Source: Cupriavidus taiwanensis LMG 19424 (GTDB taxonomy: Bacteria > Pseudomonadota > Gammaproteobacteria > Burkholderiales > Burkholderiaceae). Taken from it: a DNA stretch of 64,000 nt. A program made the translations under genes and the position numbers. The stretch is from the NCBI RefSeq assembly GCF_000069785.1, contig NC_010528.1, positions 682,001 to 746,000 of the forward strand, in the 5' to 3' direction. This document shows, one piece after another, positions 1 to 8,256 of the stretch. Positions within the stretch are counted from its first letter, which is position 1. Each line of letters begins with the position of its first letter. The notes under the pieces are model-generated. The model was not told the origin of the DNA, made no database searches, and saw nothing but the letters and a program-made list of their open reading frames with translations.

Positions 1-924
1 CTGGCGGAAGCGCTTGTCGCTGCTGCGCAGGCTGGCGCGGCCGTGCCGGTTCTGCTCGGTCAGGTAGGCGATGCAGACCGGCAGCACCATGATGACGGCC
101 GCCGACAGCGGCACCGCTTCATGGCGGTGCGACAGCAGCATCAGTGCCTGCAGGCACAGCGTGGCCACCAGCGCCAGCAGCGCGGTGGCGAAGGGATTGC
201 CGGCCAGCGCCAGCAGCACCAGCGGCAGCGACATCGCGGCGAACGGGTCGTGCCCCTGCCATTGCGCCAGGGCCCCGATGGCCAGGCTCAGCGCCAGCGC
301 GCCTGCCTGCGGCGCCAGCATCGGCCGCGCGACGGCGGCGCGCACCCGCACCGCCGTCGTCGACAGCATCATCGGCAGCAGCAGCGCCATGCCCAGCGCG
401 CTGGCCTGCCACCACGTCCACCACACCGGCGCGAAGCGGCTGCCCTGAACCGCGGCGATGGCAGCCGCGCCCGCCGTGGCGCCGACCATCGGCGCCAGGA
501 TGCCCCCGACCGCCAGCATCACCGCGAATTCGGCCAGCGGCCCGTGGCGTCCGGTAAAGCCATGCCGGTCCAGCAGGCGCAACAGCAGCAGCGCGGACAA
601 CATCTCCGCCAGGTTGGCACCGGTCAGCATCAGCGCGGTGCCGATGCTGTCGCCGGCGCCGTGGTTGGCCAGCACGCTGGCCACCAGCATGCCGGCCAGC
701 AGCCACGGCCCCTCCGCGCGCGGCCGCTGCAGCAGCAGGCCCAGCCCGAACGCATTGGGCAGCCACACCGAGGCCACGGTGCCGGGCAACCGCGCCAGCC
801 ACAGCGCCGCCGCGGCCAGCACGAAGTAGCAGGCGCCCGCCAGCAGCAAGGGCAGCCATCGGCGCGGCGCGGCGGAAGGGGCTGGAGCGGCCGGGTGGAT
901 CGGCGGAGCCGTGTCGGGCGTCAT
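1..924 (-). CDS. MASE1-domain membrane sensor protein, C-terminus beyond window
   Basis: Reading the minus strand gives about 308 residues with no stop up to the window edge, so the protein is cut on its C-terminal side. After a short Pro/Ala-rich cytoplasmic stretch there are about eight hydrophobic segments with the SVWLPNAFGL signature near residue 55, the pattern of the MASE1 integral membrane sensor domain. The visible part ends in a polar stretch (SLRSSDKRFRQ) that looks like the entry into a PAS domain. MASE1 proteins usually continue into PAS plus GGDEF/EAL or histidine kinase modules; which applies here lies outside the window. The start at 924 is a choice: an in-frame ATG at 996 is also possible and neither has a strong ribosome site. 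Confidence 0.75.
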   Translation of the reverse strand, partial: MTPDTAPPIHPAAPAPSAAPRRWLPLLLAGACYFVLAAAALWLARLPGTVASVWLPNAFGLGLLLQRPRAEGPWLLAGMLVASVLANHGAGDSIGTALMLTGANLAEMLSALLLLRLLDRHGFTGRHGPLAEFAVMLAVGGILAPMVGATAGAAAIAAVQGSRFAPVWWTWWQASALGMALLLPMMLSTTAVRVRAAVARPMLAPQAGALALSLAIGALAQWQGHDPFAAMSLPLVLLALAGNPFATALLALVATLCLQALMLLSHRHEAVPLSAAVIMVLPVCIAYLTEQNRHGRASLRSSDKRFRQ

Positions 925-1258
925 GGACGAGAACGAGGCAAAGGCGGTGCGATGCGGTGGGAAGGAGGCGGCGTGACCGGCGCGCCCCGGTGGCATGCCC
1001 CCGGACGCCCGGACAGACTGCCGCCCAGCGTAGGGGCAATGTAGCGAGGATAAGCGCATGGCCATCGGCAGGACAGGGGGCAGGTTGGGGGTTACTTGCC
1101 GCTGGTGCTGGGGGCGATTTTTTGGTAGGGCGGCAAGCGCCGGGGTCCGCGCCGATAACCTCCCCGGTAATCGCGCCGCCGCGCCCCCGCGCCGATCATG
1201 CAGCCATGGCCTGACGCCAGGCCCTGAGTGCTTGTCTACCCAACCCAAGGAGAACGCC
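925..1258. other. Intergenic region between divergent genes
   Basis: This stretch separates the leftward MASE1 gene from the rightward NTF2-like gene and should hold both promoters. I see no clear sigma-70 boxes or long inverted repeat. If the MASE1 gene starts at 996, the gap is shorter. Confidence 0.4.
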
Positions 1259-1657
1259 ATGTCCGCTGCCACCCAGTCCCCGCAGGTCGCACACGCCGCC
1301 ACGCTTGCCGACCGCTACCTCGCCGCCTGGAACGAGACCGATGCCGCGCGCCGGCGCGAGCTGATCGCGGCGGCGTGGACGGAAACGGCGTGCTATGTGG
1401 ATCCGCTGATGCGGGGCGACGGCCATGCCGGCATCGACGCGATGATCGCCGCGGTGCAGGCGAAGTTTCCCGGTTTCCGCTTCACCCGCGTCAGCCCGGT
1501 CGATGCGCACGGGGAACACCTGCGCTTTTCCTGGGAACTGGGCCCCGCCGGCGAAGCCGCGCTGGTGGTCGGCACCGACTTTGCCACGGTGTCGGCCGAT
1601 GGCCGGCTGGCACGCATGACCGGATTCATCGACCGGGCGCCGGCCGGGCTGGCCTGA
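1259..1657 (+). CDS. SnoaL/NTF2-like fold protein
   Basis: A 132-residue soluble protein with the layout of a SnoaL-like/NTF2 cone-fold domain: an N-terminal helix (ADRYLAAWNETDAARRRELI), then a WTETACYVDPLMRG segment and the FPGFRFTRVSPVDAHG strand region, ending in GFIDRAP. Members of this family are small polyketide-cyclase-like or dehydratase-like enzymes, or ligand-binding proteins; no substrate can be named. The start ATG is chosen because AAGGAG lies at proper distance just before it; the frame is open further upstream but lacks such a site. It stands alone about 100 bases before the cytochrome gene, on the same strand, and may be cotranscribed with it. Confidence 0.8.
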   Translation: MSAATQSPQVAHAATLADRYLAAWNETDAARRRELIAAAWTETACYVDPLMRGDGHAGIDAMIAAVQAKFPGFRFTRVSPVDAHGEHLRFSWELGPAGEAALVVGTDFATVSADGRLARMTGFIDRAPAGLA

Positions 1658-1755
1658 GCGCCGCAGGCGCTGCGCTATGTTGCCTTTCCCACCGACAGCC
1701 CCCGGGGCACTGGCCGCAAGCTGCGGCATCCAGTGCGGCGGACAGGGGAAGGCAA

Positions 1756-2643
1756 ATGGCGCGGATTCTGCGGATGGCGGCATGGGGGCTTGCGGGCACG
1801 GCCGTGGTCGCCGCCGCGGCGGCGTACGGCGCGGCATGGGTGGGCGAGCGCAAGGCGCAGCGTGTGGTCGAGGTCCAGGTTGCGCCCGTCGTCATCCGCG
1901 AGGACCCCGCGTCCATCGCCCACGGCAAGTACCTGTATGAATCCCGCGGCTGCATGGAGTGCCATGGCGCCGGCGGGGGCGGCAAGCAGGTGATCGACGA
2001 CCCCGGCGGCCTGCGCGTGCGCGCGCCGGACCTGACGCGCGCCAATCCGGACATCGCCGCCTACCAGCCGGTGGACTGGGTGCGCAGCATCCGCCATGGC
2101 GTGGCGCCCTCGCTGCGCCCGCTGCTGATCATGCCCAGCGAAGACTACAACCGGCTGAGCGACGAGGACCTCGGCGCGCTGGTCGGCTATTTGCGCAGCC
2201 TGCCCGCGGCGATGGGCGCGCCTGCCGAAATCACCATGCCGTGGCTGGTGCGTGCGCTGTATGGCGTGGGAGTGGTGCAGGACGCGGCGTCCAAGATCGA
2301 CCATAGCCTGCCGGCGCAGGCCGCGCTGGTGCCCGAGCCGACGCCGCGTTATGGCGCCTATGTGGCCAATGTCTGCCTGGGATGCCACGGGCCGGCGTTC
2401 CGTGGCGGCAAGATTCCCGGGGCGCCGCCGGACTGGCCCGCGGCCGCTGACCTGCGCCCCGTGCCCGGCGGCGCGATGGCCCGCTACGCCGAGCCGGCCG
2501 CGTTCATCGAGATGATGCGCAGCGGCAAGCGGCCCGACGGCACCGCGCTCAGCCGCGTGATGCCGTTCGATTCTTTCGGGCGCATGAACGATACCGAGCT
2601 GACGGCCCTGTACCTGTTCCTGGCGGGCTTGCCGCCATCCTAG
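1756..2643 (+). CDS. Diheme cytochrome c, membrane-anchored or exported
   Basis: A 295-residue c-type cytochrome. Residues 5-27 form an N-terminal hydrophobic segment (signal anchor or signal peptide). Two covalent haem motifs are present, CMECH at 66-70 and CLGCH at 207-211, with probable axial methionines at M126 (LLIMP) and M269 (RVMPF). Two-haem cytochromes of this kind take electrons from periplasmic dehydrogenases. The molybdenum hydroxylase pair 1.4 kb downstream on the same strand belongs to a class that uses such a cytochrome, so this may be its partner, although an opposite-strand acyltransferase gene lies between. The start follows AGGGGAAGG; the open frame upstream of it has no coding character. 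Confidence 0.88.
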   Translation: MARILRMAAWGLAGTAVVAAAAAYGAAWVGERKAQRVVEVQVAPVVIREDPASIAHGKYLYESRGCMECHGAGGGGKQVIDDPGGLRVRAPDLTRANPDIAAYQPVDWVRSIRHGVAPSLRPLLIMPSEDYNRLSDEDLGALVGYLRSLPAAMGAPAEITMPWLVRALYGVGVVQDAASKIDHSLPAQAALVPEPTPRYGAYVANVCLGCHGPAFRGGKIPGAPPDWPAAADLRPVPGGAMARYAEPAAFIEMMRSGKRPDGTALSRVMPFDSFGRMNDTELTALYLFLAGLPPS

Positions 2644-3827
2644 CCACGTGCCAGCCGTCGGCCCGCCGCAATGCCCGGCAGTTCGACCCAGCGGTGCAGC
2701 AGCCAGGCCAGCACCAGTGCCAGGCCCGCATCGATGGCAAAGCGCAGCAGCTGCATGGCGGTCTGGTCCGGTCGCAGCTCGGGCATCACGCGCTTGACCG
2801 CTTCGATCACGGTGGGGTGGGTCAGGTAGAGGGCATAGGACAGTTCGCCCAGCCCGATCAGCGCGCGCGGCACGCGCAGCATGCCGGTGTGTTCGGCCGC
2901 GACCACGCCCGCCACCAGCAGCGCGGCGGGCAAGCCGCGTCCCGCCAGGCTGAAATCGGGCCCGACCAGCGGCAGCGACAGCACGAAGGCCGTGCCGCCG
3001 ATCACCAGCAGCGCCAGCGCCAATGGTGGCGTCAGCAACTGACGCCAGCGCGCGTACGCCCACGCCAGTGCGCAGCCCAGCAGGAACTCGAGCACCAGCG
3101 GATTGCTGACCATGGCCAGCCACGGCGCCGCGAACGCGTAGCCCTGTGCGGGATCGGCCGACAGCGTGCCGAAGCGCCACCACGGCAGCACCAGCGTGAA
3201 CACAGCGAACACCGCCAGCACCACCAGCAACGCGCGCCGGCCCGCCAGCAGCAGCCCGAGCGCGAACACCGCGTAGAACGCCAGCTCGTAGTTGAGCGAC
3301 CAGCCCACGTACAGCGCCGGATAGCCGTAATAGGGCGCATGTCCGGTGGAGGTGGGCAGGAATGCCAGCGACGCGGCGAAGATCGCCGGCGTGACCGGGT
3401 TGAGCAGCAACGCATGGATGGCCGACATGGTCCAGTACGGCGGCGCCAGCCGGCACAGGCGCCGGATCATGAAGCTGAGCGGGCGTTCCGGCCGGGGCCG
3501 GGCCAGCACCGCGACCCAGGCGATGATGAAGCCGCTGATGACGAAGAACACATCCACGCCGACATGGCCGCGCTTGATCACGTTGTGGGTCAGCCAGTTC
3601 AGCACCGGCGCGTTGGCGCCTCCCAGCGTGAGCCCGGAGTGGTAGATCACCACCAGCGCGGCGGCCAGTCCGCGCAAGGCCTGGATGCCGTCGAGCCGCG
3701 CTATCGAAGGCGATGGCGCGGCGCGCGCGCGCACTGCTGGCGAGACGGCGGTGCCGGGCGTGGCCGCGTTCGGGGCCGGGGCGGTACCGGCTGCGGATAA
3801 CGGATTTTCTGGAATAGTCGAGGGCAC
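2640..3827 (-). CDS. Acyltransferase family 3 (OafA/YrhL-like) membrane protein
   Basis: A polytopic membrane protein of the acyltransferase-3 family, which O-acetylates or O-acylates surface sugars and related molecules. The first membrane segment carries the family motif LDGIQALRGLAAALVVIYHSG, including the conserved histidine; next come VGVDVFFVISGFI and about eight further hydrophobic helices. LSYALYLTHPTVIE near the end matches the last helices of the family. The start is uncertain: the frame stays open to 4034, but the upstream residues look non-coding and would run into the promoter of the divergent dehydrogenase gene. A GTG at 3827 is proposed, though without a good ribosome site. Its end overlaps that of the cytochrome gene by four bases (convergent). 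Confidence 0.8.
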   Translation of the reverse strand: MPSTIPENPLSAAGTAPAPNAATPGTAVSPAVRARAAPSPSIARLDGIQALRGLAAALVVIYHSGLTLGGANAPVLNWLTHNVIKRGHVGVDVFFVISGFIIAWVAVLARPRPERPLSFMIRRLCRLAPPYWTMSAIHALLLNPVTPAIFAASLAFLPTSTGHAPYYGYPALYVGWSLNYELAFYAVFALGLLLAGRRALLVVLAVFAVFTLVLPWWRFGTLSADPAQGYAFAAPWLAMVSNPLVLEFLLGCALAWAYARWRQLLTPPLALALLVIGGTAFVLSLPLVGPDFSLAGRGLPAALLVAGVVAAEHTGMLRVPRALIGLGELSYALYLTHPTVIEAVKRVMPELRPDQTAMQLLRFAIDAGLALVLAWLLHRWVELPGIAAGRRLARG

Positions 3828-4048
3828 TGTTTCAGTGGCAGGAACCGGATCCCGCCGGATCGCAGGGGCAATCCATGAGGGACAGCCGTTCGTTGCACAA
3901 AGTTCGTGCAACCGGCGCTGACGGCACGTGAGTGCGCACAGCGCCCGGCAAGGTGCCGGAAATTGCACTATCCTCACTTGTCCGTTGCGCCAGGCTGCGG
4001 CGCAAAGGCAATGACCAGCGGGCAACGTACCCAAGGAGTGTCCCCCAA

Positions 4049-4513
4049 ATGACCACCCTCTCCATCAACGTCAACGGCAAGACCCGTGAAGTCGACGTGG
4101 ATCCATCCACGCCGCTGCTGTGGGCACTGCGCGACAACCTGGCAATGACCGGCACCAAGTTCGGCTGCGGCATGGCCGCGTGCGGTGCCTGCACCGTGCA
4201 CGTCAACGGCCAGGCCACGCGCAGCTGCGTGACGCCGGCCTCCGCGGTCGCCGGTGCCCGCGTCACCACCATCGAAGGCATCGGCACCGACCGCGTCGGG
4301 CGCGCCGTGATGGACGCCTGGCTCAAGCACGATGTCGCGCAGTGCGGCTACTGCCAGAACGGCCAGGTGATGAGCGCCGTCGGCCTGCTGCGCAGCAAGC
4401 CGCGGCCCACCGATGCCGACATCGACCAGGCCATGGCCGGCAACCTGTGCCGCTGCGGCACGTACCAGCGCATCCGCGCGGCGATCAAAGACGCCGCCCG
4501 CGCGCTGGCCTGA
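4049..4513 (+). CDS. 2Fe-2S subunit of a molybdenum hydroxylase (IorA-type)
   Basis: A 154-residue small subunit with two [2Fe-2S] clusters. The plant-ferredoxin-like cluster is bound by Cys40, Cys45, Cys48 and Cys60; the second by Cys99, Cys102, Cys134 and Cys136 ([15 protein letters not shown]). This is the small subunit of xanthine-oxidase-family enzymes, closest in layout to isoquinoline 1-oxidoreductase alpha and aldehyde dehydrogenase small subunits. It passes electrons from the molybdopterin subunit encoded 17 bases downstream. No FAD subunit gene is present, so electrons probably leave to a cytochrome. The start follows CAAGGAGTG. Confidence 0.92.
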   Translation: MTTLSINVNGKTREVDVDPSTPLLWALRDNLAMTGTKFGCGMAACGACTVHVNGQATRSCVTPASAVAGARVTTIEGIGTDRVGRAVMDAWLKHDVAQCGYCQNGQVMSAVGLLRSKPRPTDADIDQAMAGNLCRCGTYQRIRAAIKDAARALA

Positions 4514-4530
4514 GCGGGGAGGGAACCGAT

Positions 4531-6789
4531 ATGCGTATCCGAGGCATCGAAGCCCTGGCCGGCGGCCAGGCAGGCAACAGCGGCGAAGCACATGCCGACG
4601 CCGGCGTGGCGACGCTGGACCGCCGCAGTTTCTTGAAGCTGACCGGCCTGGCCGGCGGCGGGCTGGCGCTGGGCATGGCACCGCTGGCGCAGGCGCAGGA
4701 AGGCGCCAGGCCCAAGCCGCCGCCGGCGGCGCCGCAGGCGTTTTTGATCATCGCGCCGGACAACACCGTCACCGTGGCGGTGAACCGGCTGGAATTCGGC
4801 CAGGGGGTGCACACCGCGCTGCCGATGGCGCTGGCCGAGGAGCTGGATGCCGACTGGCGCAACGTGCGCGCGACGCTGGCCCCGGCGGGCGATCCGTACA
4901 AGGACCCCGGCTTCGGCATGCAGATGACCGGCGGCTCCACCGCGCTGAACCACTCGTTCCAGCAGTACCGCGAACTCGGCGCGCGCGCGCGTGCGATGCT
5001 GGTTGCCGCCGCGGCGCAGCGCTGGAAGGTCGATCCGGCCAGTTGCAAGGTCGAGCAGGGCGTGATCACGTCCGGCAGCCAGCGCGCCACCTTCGGCGAG
5101 CTGGCGCCGGCGGCGATGGAGCTGCCGGTGCCGCAGCAGGTCACGCTGAAGGATCCGGCGCAGTTCCGCATCATCGGCAAGCCCACGCCGCGGCTCGATG
5201 CGCGCGGCAAGATGGAGGCGACCACGCCATTCGGCATCGACACTCAGCTCAAGGACATGGTGGTGGCGGTGGTGGCGCGCCCGCCGCGCTTTGGCGGCAA
5301 GGTCAAGAGCTTCAGCGCCGACAAGGCGCGTGCGGTGCCGGGCGTGCTCGGTGTGCTGCAGGTGCCGGTCGACCGCGGCGGCAGCGGCGTGGCCGTGATC
5401 GCCAGCGGCTATTGGCCCGCCAAGATGGGCCGCGACGCGCTAGAGGTCCAGTGGGAAGACGCCGGTTCCCGGGTATCGTCGCAGGTCCTGTTCGAGGAAT
5501 ACGCGAAGCTGGCGGGCCAGCCCGGCACCGTCGCGCGCGCGGGGGAAGGCGATATCGCCGCGGCGATCCAGCGCGCGCCGCGCAAGATCGAAGCGGACTT
5601 CCGCTTCCCGTACCTGGCGCACGCGCCGATGGAGCCGCTGAACTGCACGCTGCAGCCCGAAGTGGCCGGCGGCAAGGTGCAAGCGGTCAAGGTCTGGGTG
5701 GGCTCGCAGTTCCAGACCGTCGACCAGGCCGCGGTGGCGCGCACGCTGGGACTGTCGCCGGACAAGGTGGTGCTCAATACCATGATGGCCGGCGGCGGCT
5801 TCGGCCGGCGCGCGGTGCCCACTTCCGACTACATCGTCGAAGCGGCCAACGTGCTCAAGGCCTGGGTCGGCGCGGGACACACCGAGCCGCTCAAGGTGGT
5901 GTGGAGCCGCGAGGACGATATCCGCGGCGGCTACTACCGCCCGCTGCACCTGCACCGCGCCCGCATCGGCCTGGACGCGCAGGGCAAGGTGGTGGGCTGG
6001 CAGCACACCATCGTCGGCCAGTCGATCCTGAAGGGCACGCCGTTCGAGCCCTTCATGGTCAAGAACGGCGTCGACGCCACCATGACCGAGGGCATTGTCG
6101 AGAACGACTATGACCTGCCGCTGCAGATGTCGGTGCACCACCCGCAGGTGGACGTGCCGGTGCTGTGGTGGCGCTCGGTCGGCAATACGCACACCGCCTT
6201 CGTCAAGGAAACGCTGGCCGACGAGATGGCCGCCGCCGCGAAGCAGGACCCGGTGGCGTTCCGCCTGGCGCGGCTCGACGAGAAGAAGCATGCACGCCAC
6301 CGCGCCGCGCTGCAGCTCGCCGTGGACAAGTCCGGCTATGGCAAGCGCAAGCTGCCCAAGGGCCATGCCTGGGGCGTGGCGGTGCATGAGTCGTTCAGCA
6401 CCGTGGTGGCCTATGTGGTCGATGTCTCGCTGGTGAAGGGCGAGGCGCGCGTGCACCGCGTGACCGCCGGCGTGCATGCCAACCGCGTGGTCAATCCGAT
6501 GTCGGCCGAAGCCCAGATCCAGGGGGCGTGCGTGTTCGGGCTGGCCATGACCAAGCCCGGGTTTGCCATCGAGATCGAGAACGGCGCGGTGAAGAACAGC
6601 AACTTCCCCGACTATCCGCCGCCGCGTATCACCGATGCGCCGGTGGTGGACGTGTTCTTCGTGCCGTCGCAGGAGAACCCCACCGGGCTGGGTGAACCCG
6701 GCGTGCCGCCGATCGCGCCCGCGGTAGCCAATGCGTTGTTCACGCTGACCGGCAAGCGCCAGCGGCAATTGCCGTTTGTGATGGCCTGA
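4531..6789 (+). CDS. Molybdopterin-binding large subunit, Tat-exported (IorB-type)
   Basis: A 752-residue catalytic subunit of a xanthine-oxidase-family molybdenum hydroxylase. A twin-arginine signal (DRRSFLKLTG, residues 30-39) followed by a hydrophobic stretch and AQAQ shows export of the folded enzyme with its small subunit. Glycine-rich cofactor motifs include GVHTALPMALAEELD, GGGFGRRAV and GLGEPGVPPIAPAVANA, the last containing the glutamate expected at the active site. Family members hydroxylate aldehydes or N-heterocycles (isoquinoline, nicotinate); the substrate cannot be told from sequence. The start codon follows GGGGAGGGAACCG. The frame is open far upstream, but that part overlaps the 2Fe-2S gene and is a shadow. 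Confidence 0.92.
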   Translation: MRIRGIEALAGGQAGNSGEAHADAGVATLDRRSFLKLTGLAGGGLALGMAPLAQAQEGARPKPPPAAPQAFLIIAPDNTVTVAVNRLEFGQGVHTALPMALAEELDADWRNVRATLAPAGDPYKDPGFGMQMTGGSTALNHSFQQYRELGARARAMLVAAAAQRWKVDPASCKVEQGVITSGSQRATFGELAPAAMELPVPQQVTLKDPAQFRIIGKPTPRLDARGKMEATTPFGIDTQLKDMVVAVVARPPRFGGKVKSFSADKARAVPGVLGVLQVPVDRGGSGVAVIASGYWPAKMGRDALEVQWEDAGSRVSSQVLFEEYAKLAGQPGTVARAGEGDIAAAIQRAPRKIEADFRFPYLAHAPMEPLNCTLQPEVAGGKVQAVKVWVGSQFQTVDQAAVARTLGLSPDKVVLNTMMAGGGFGRRAVPTSDYIVEAANVLKAWVGAGHTEPLKVVWSREDDIRGGYYRPLHLHRARIGLDAQGKVVGWQHTIVGQSILKGTPFEPFMVKNGVDATMTEGIVENDYDLPLQMSVHHPQVDVPVLWWRSVGNTHTAFVKETLADEMAAAAKQDPVAFRLARLDEKKHARHRAALQLAVDKSGYGKRKLPKGHAWGVAVHESFSTVVAYVVDVSLVKGEARVHRVTAGVHANRVVNPMSAEAQIQGACVFGLAMTKPGFAIEIENGAVKNSNFPDYPPPRITDAPVVDVFFVPSQENPTGLGEPGVPPIAPAVANALFTLTGKRQRQLPFVMA

Positions 6790-6803
6790 GCGCGGCCGGG
6801 CCA

Positions 6804-6840
6804 CCGGGCGGATACGCGCGGGCACCGCGCGTCCGCCCGG
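6804..6840 (+). terminator. Strong hairpin after the hydroxylase operon
   Basis: Arms CCGGGCGGA-TA-CGCGCGG and CCGCGCG-TCCGCCCGG pair almost perfectly around a GCA loop, 14 bases after the stop codon. There is no T-run behind it, so it may stabilise the mRNA end or act with Rho rather than be a classical terminator. Confidence 0.55.
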
Positions 6841-7038
6841 GAGGCTGGCCGGCGTGCTGTTGTAATCGCGCCAGTGTGCGCCGGGCCGTGGCAGCACCCT
6901 ATTGCCTTTGCGGGACGAGCCGCGTAGAACGGGAAAAACCGCGCGCGCCCGGCTGCGCGGCAAGAGTGACCCCCGCATCGCCCCCGACGCCCCTGTATCC
7001 TCGGCCCGGGTGCCGTGCCCGGAGACCGAGGTGTGATC

Positions 7039-7326
7039 ATGGAGACCCAGGAAAGTACCCTGACGCTGGCGCTGATGACCGAACCCGCGCGCGTCCGCAT
7101 CTGCCGCGCGCTGCTGGAAGCCGGCGAAGCCGGGCTGCCGGCCACTGACCTGGCGCAGCTGGCGCGACTGAGCCTGGGGCGTGCCGGCCATGTGTTCTCG
7201 GAGCTGGTTCAGGCCGACGTGCTGGCGCTGTCGATCCAGGAGCGGCGGGTCTGCTATGTGCTGAAGGCGCGGCGTGCCGTGATCGAAGCGCTGGGCTATA
7301 TCGACGCCAGCGGCCTGGCCGACTGA
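7039..7326 (+). CDS. Small ArsR-like winged-helix regulator
   Basis: A 95-residue protein made of little more than a winged helix-turn-helix: MTEPARVRICRALLEAGEAG, then ATDLAQLARLSLGRAGHVFSEL and a wing ending in VCYVLKAR. This matches ArsR/SmtB-type metal or redox repressors in size and order. No cysteine pair of the arsenic/cadmium type (CxC) is visible: only two isolated cysteines occur, so the signal sensed is unknown. A GTG 24 bases upstream in frame is an alternative start; the ATG is preferred for its spacing from GGAGACCGAGG. A strong palindromic terminator follows. Confidence 0.72.
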   Translation: METQESTLTLALMTEPARVRICRALLEAGEAGLPATDLAQLARLSLGRAGHVFSELVQADVLALSIQERRVCYVLKARRAVIEALGYIDASGLAD

Positions 7327-7336
7327 GTGCCGCACG

Positions 7337-7359
7337 AACGGGCCCCGCGGGGCCCGTTT
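7337..7359. terminator. Bidirectional rho-independent terminator
   Basis: A perfect palindrome (AACGGGCCCC GC GGGGCCCGTT) with T residues after it lies between the convergent ArsR-like gene and the Ala/Thr/Pro-repeat gene. It can serve both strands. Confidence 0.75.
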
Positions 7360-7408
7360 GCATTGGCGCGGCGGCGCATGCCTTGCGGCGCACCGTGCCG
7401 CTGCTGCG

Positions 7409-7837
7409 TCACTGCTTCGGCGCAGCCATTTCCTGCCGAGCCGCGGCATCCGCTGCCTTGTTCTCGACCTTGCGCTCCTGCTTTGCAGCGCCGACTTCGT
7501 CCTTGTACTCGCCCTTGGCGGCCTTCTTCTTCGCCTTGTATTCGGCGGCGGCCTCGCGGCGTGCCTCGCGCCGCTCGACCAGCGGGTCCTTGGGCGGCTG
7601 GATCTGGGTCACGCCGGGTGCGGCGGCCTGTCCGCCTGCCGGGCTGGCCGAGGTTGCTGGCATGGCGGGCGTCGCGGGTGTTGCGGACATGCCCTGCGCG
7701 GCAGGGGTTGCCGGCGTCGCGGGCGTTGCGGGCGTGGCGGTGGTCTGTGCGATGGCCGCGGCACAGCCGAGGCCTGCCAGGCCTGCTGCAATCACGCTGG
7801 CGATTCGGGTATGGCGAGCGGGTTGTTTCGGATCCAT
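7409..7837 (-). CDS. Exported Ala-Thr-Pro repeat protein, unknown function
   Basis: A 142-residue protein I do not recognise. Residues 10-30 form a signal peptide ending in AIAQ. Next is a low-complexity linker with tandem ATP/TPA triplets (residues 32-65), then a charged C-terminal half rich in Lys, Arg, Glu and Ala (VERREARREAAAEYKAKKKA and beyond) predicted to be helical. The composition suggests a periplasmic protein with a flexible linker and a basic helix. GGAGGTATTCC precedes the ATG, a strong ribosome site that supports the start. The repeat DNA (GGCGTC/GGGCGT units on the plus strand) could vary in copy number by slippage. Confidence 0.7.
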   Translation of the reverse strand: MDPKQPARHTRIASVIAAGLAGLGCAAAIAQTTATPATPATPATPAAQGMSATPATPAMPATSASPAGGQAAAPGVTQIQPPKDPLVERREARREAAAEYKAKKKAAKGEYKDEVGAAKQERKVENKAADAAARQEMAAPKQ

Positions 7838-8256
7838 GGAATACCTCCAGGGTTAGGGTCGGAAGCGCCGGCCCGGGACCGTTCCGGCGACGTATGCCGC
7901 ACACGCCTGCCTGGCAGGCCATGCGGCGACAAGGCCAGTCTAGGCAGCAGGTGGGCCTGGCGCTGTCGGGCATGCGCCGATGCGAGGCCGGAATTGTTCC
8001 TACAAGCGCGGCGGCAGGCTGGCCGCCCTGTTGGCGTGGCGGGCGGGCAGGGCGACCTGGGCCGGGCGCGGCATACCCGTTCAAGATTCTTTAATTCGGC
8101 CTCAATAAGATTCACTTCTGCGGTGGCGGCACTTCCGCCACCATGGCCCACACGAAGCGTGACGCCCCGGTCCGCCAGCCTGGACCAGCTGGCATTGACG
8201 CCGTGGGCACGGTGTCAATGCCGCGTGCGATGGCGCAGGAGCCGATGAGAGGAACG
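7838..8256. other. Intergenic region with a short perfect inverted repeat
   Basis: About 420 bases between two divergent exported-protein genes. A perfect inverted repeat GCCTGCC-T-GGCAGGC sits at 7905-7919. AT-rich DNA near 8086-8112 (TTCTTTAATT, CAATAAGATT) is the likely promoter area for the rightward gene. No coding frame is convincing. Confidence 0.4.

Noticed and set aside
5440..7449. A 669-codon minus-strand frame opposite the hydroxylase large subunit
   Set aside because: It covers a well-supported gene and an intergenic hairpin, and has His/Arg-rich shadow composition.
7620..7745. Repeated short units that might suggest a CRISPR or tandem-repeat element
   Set aside because: The units are 9-base codon triplets inside a protein-coding gene (Ala-Thr-Pro), without spacers.
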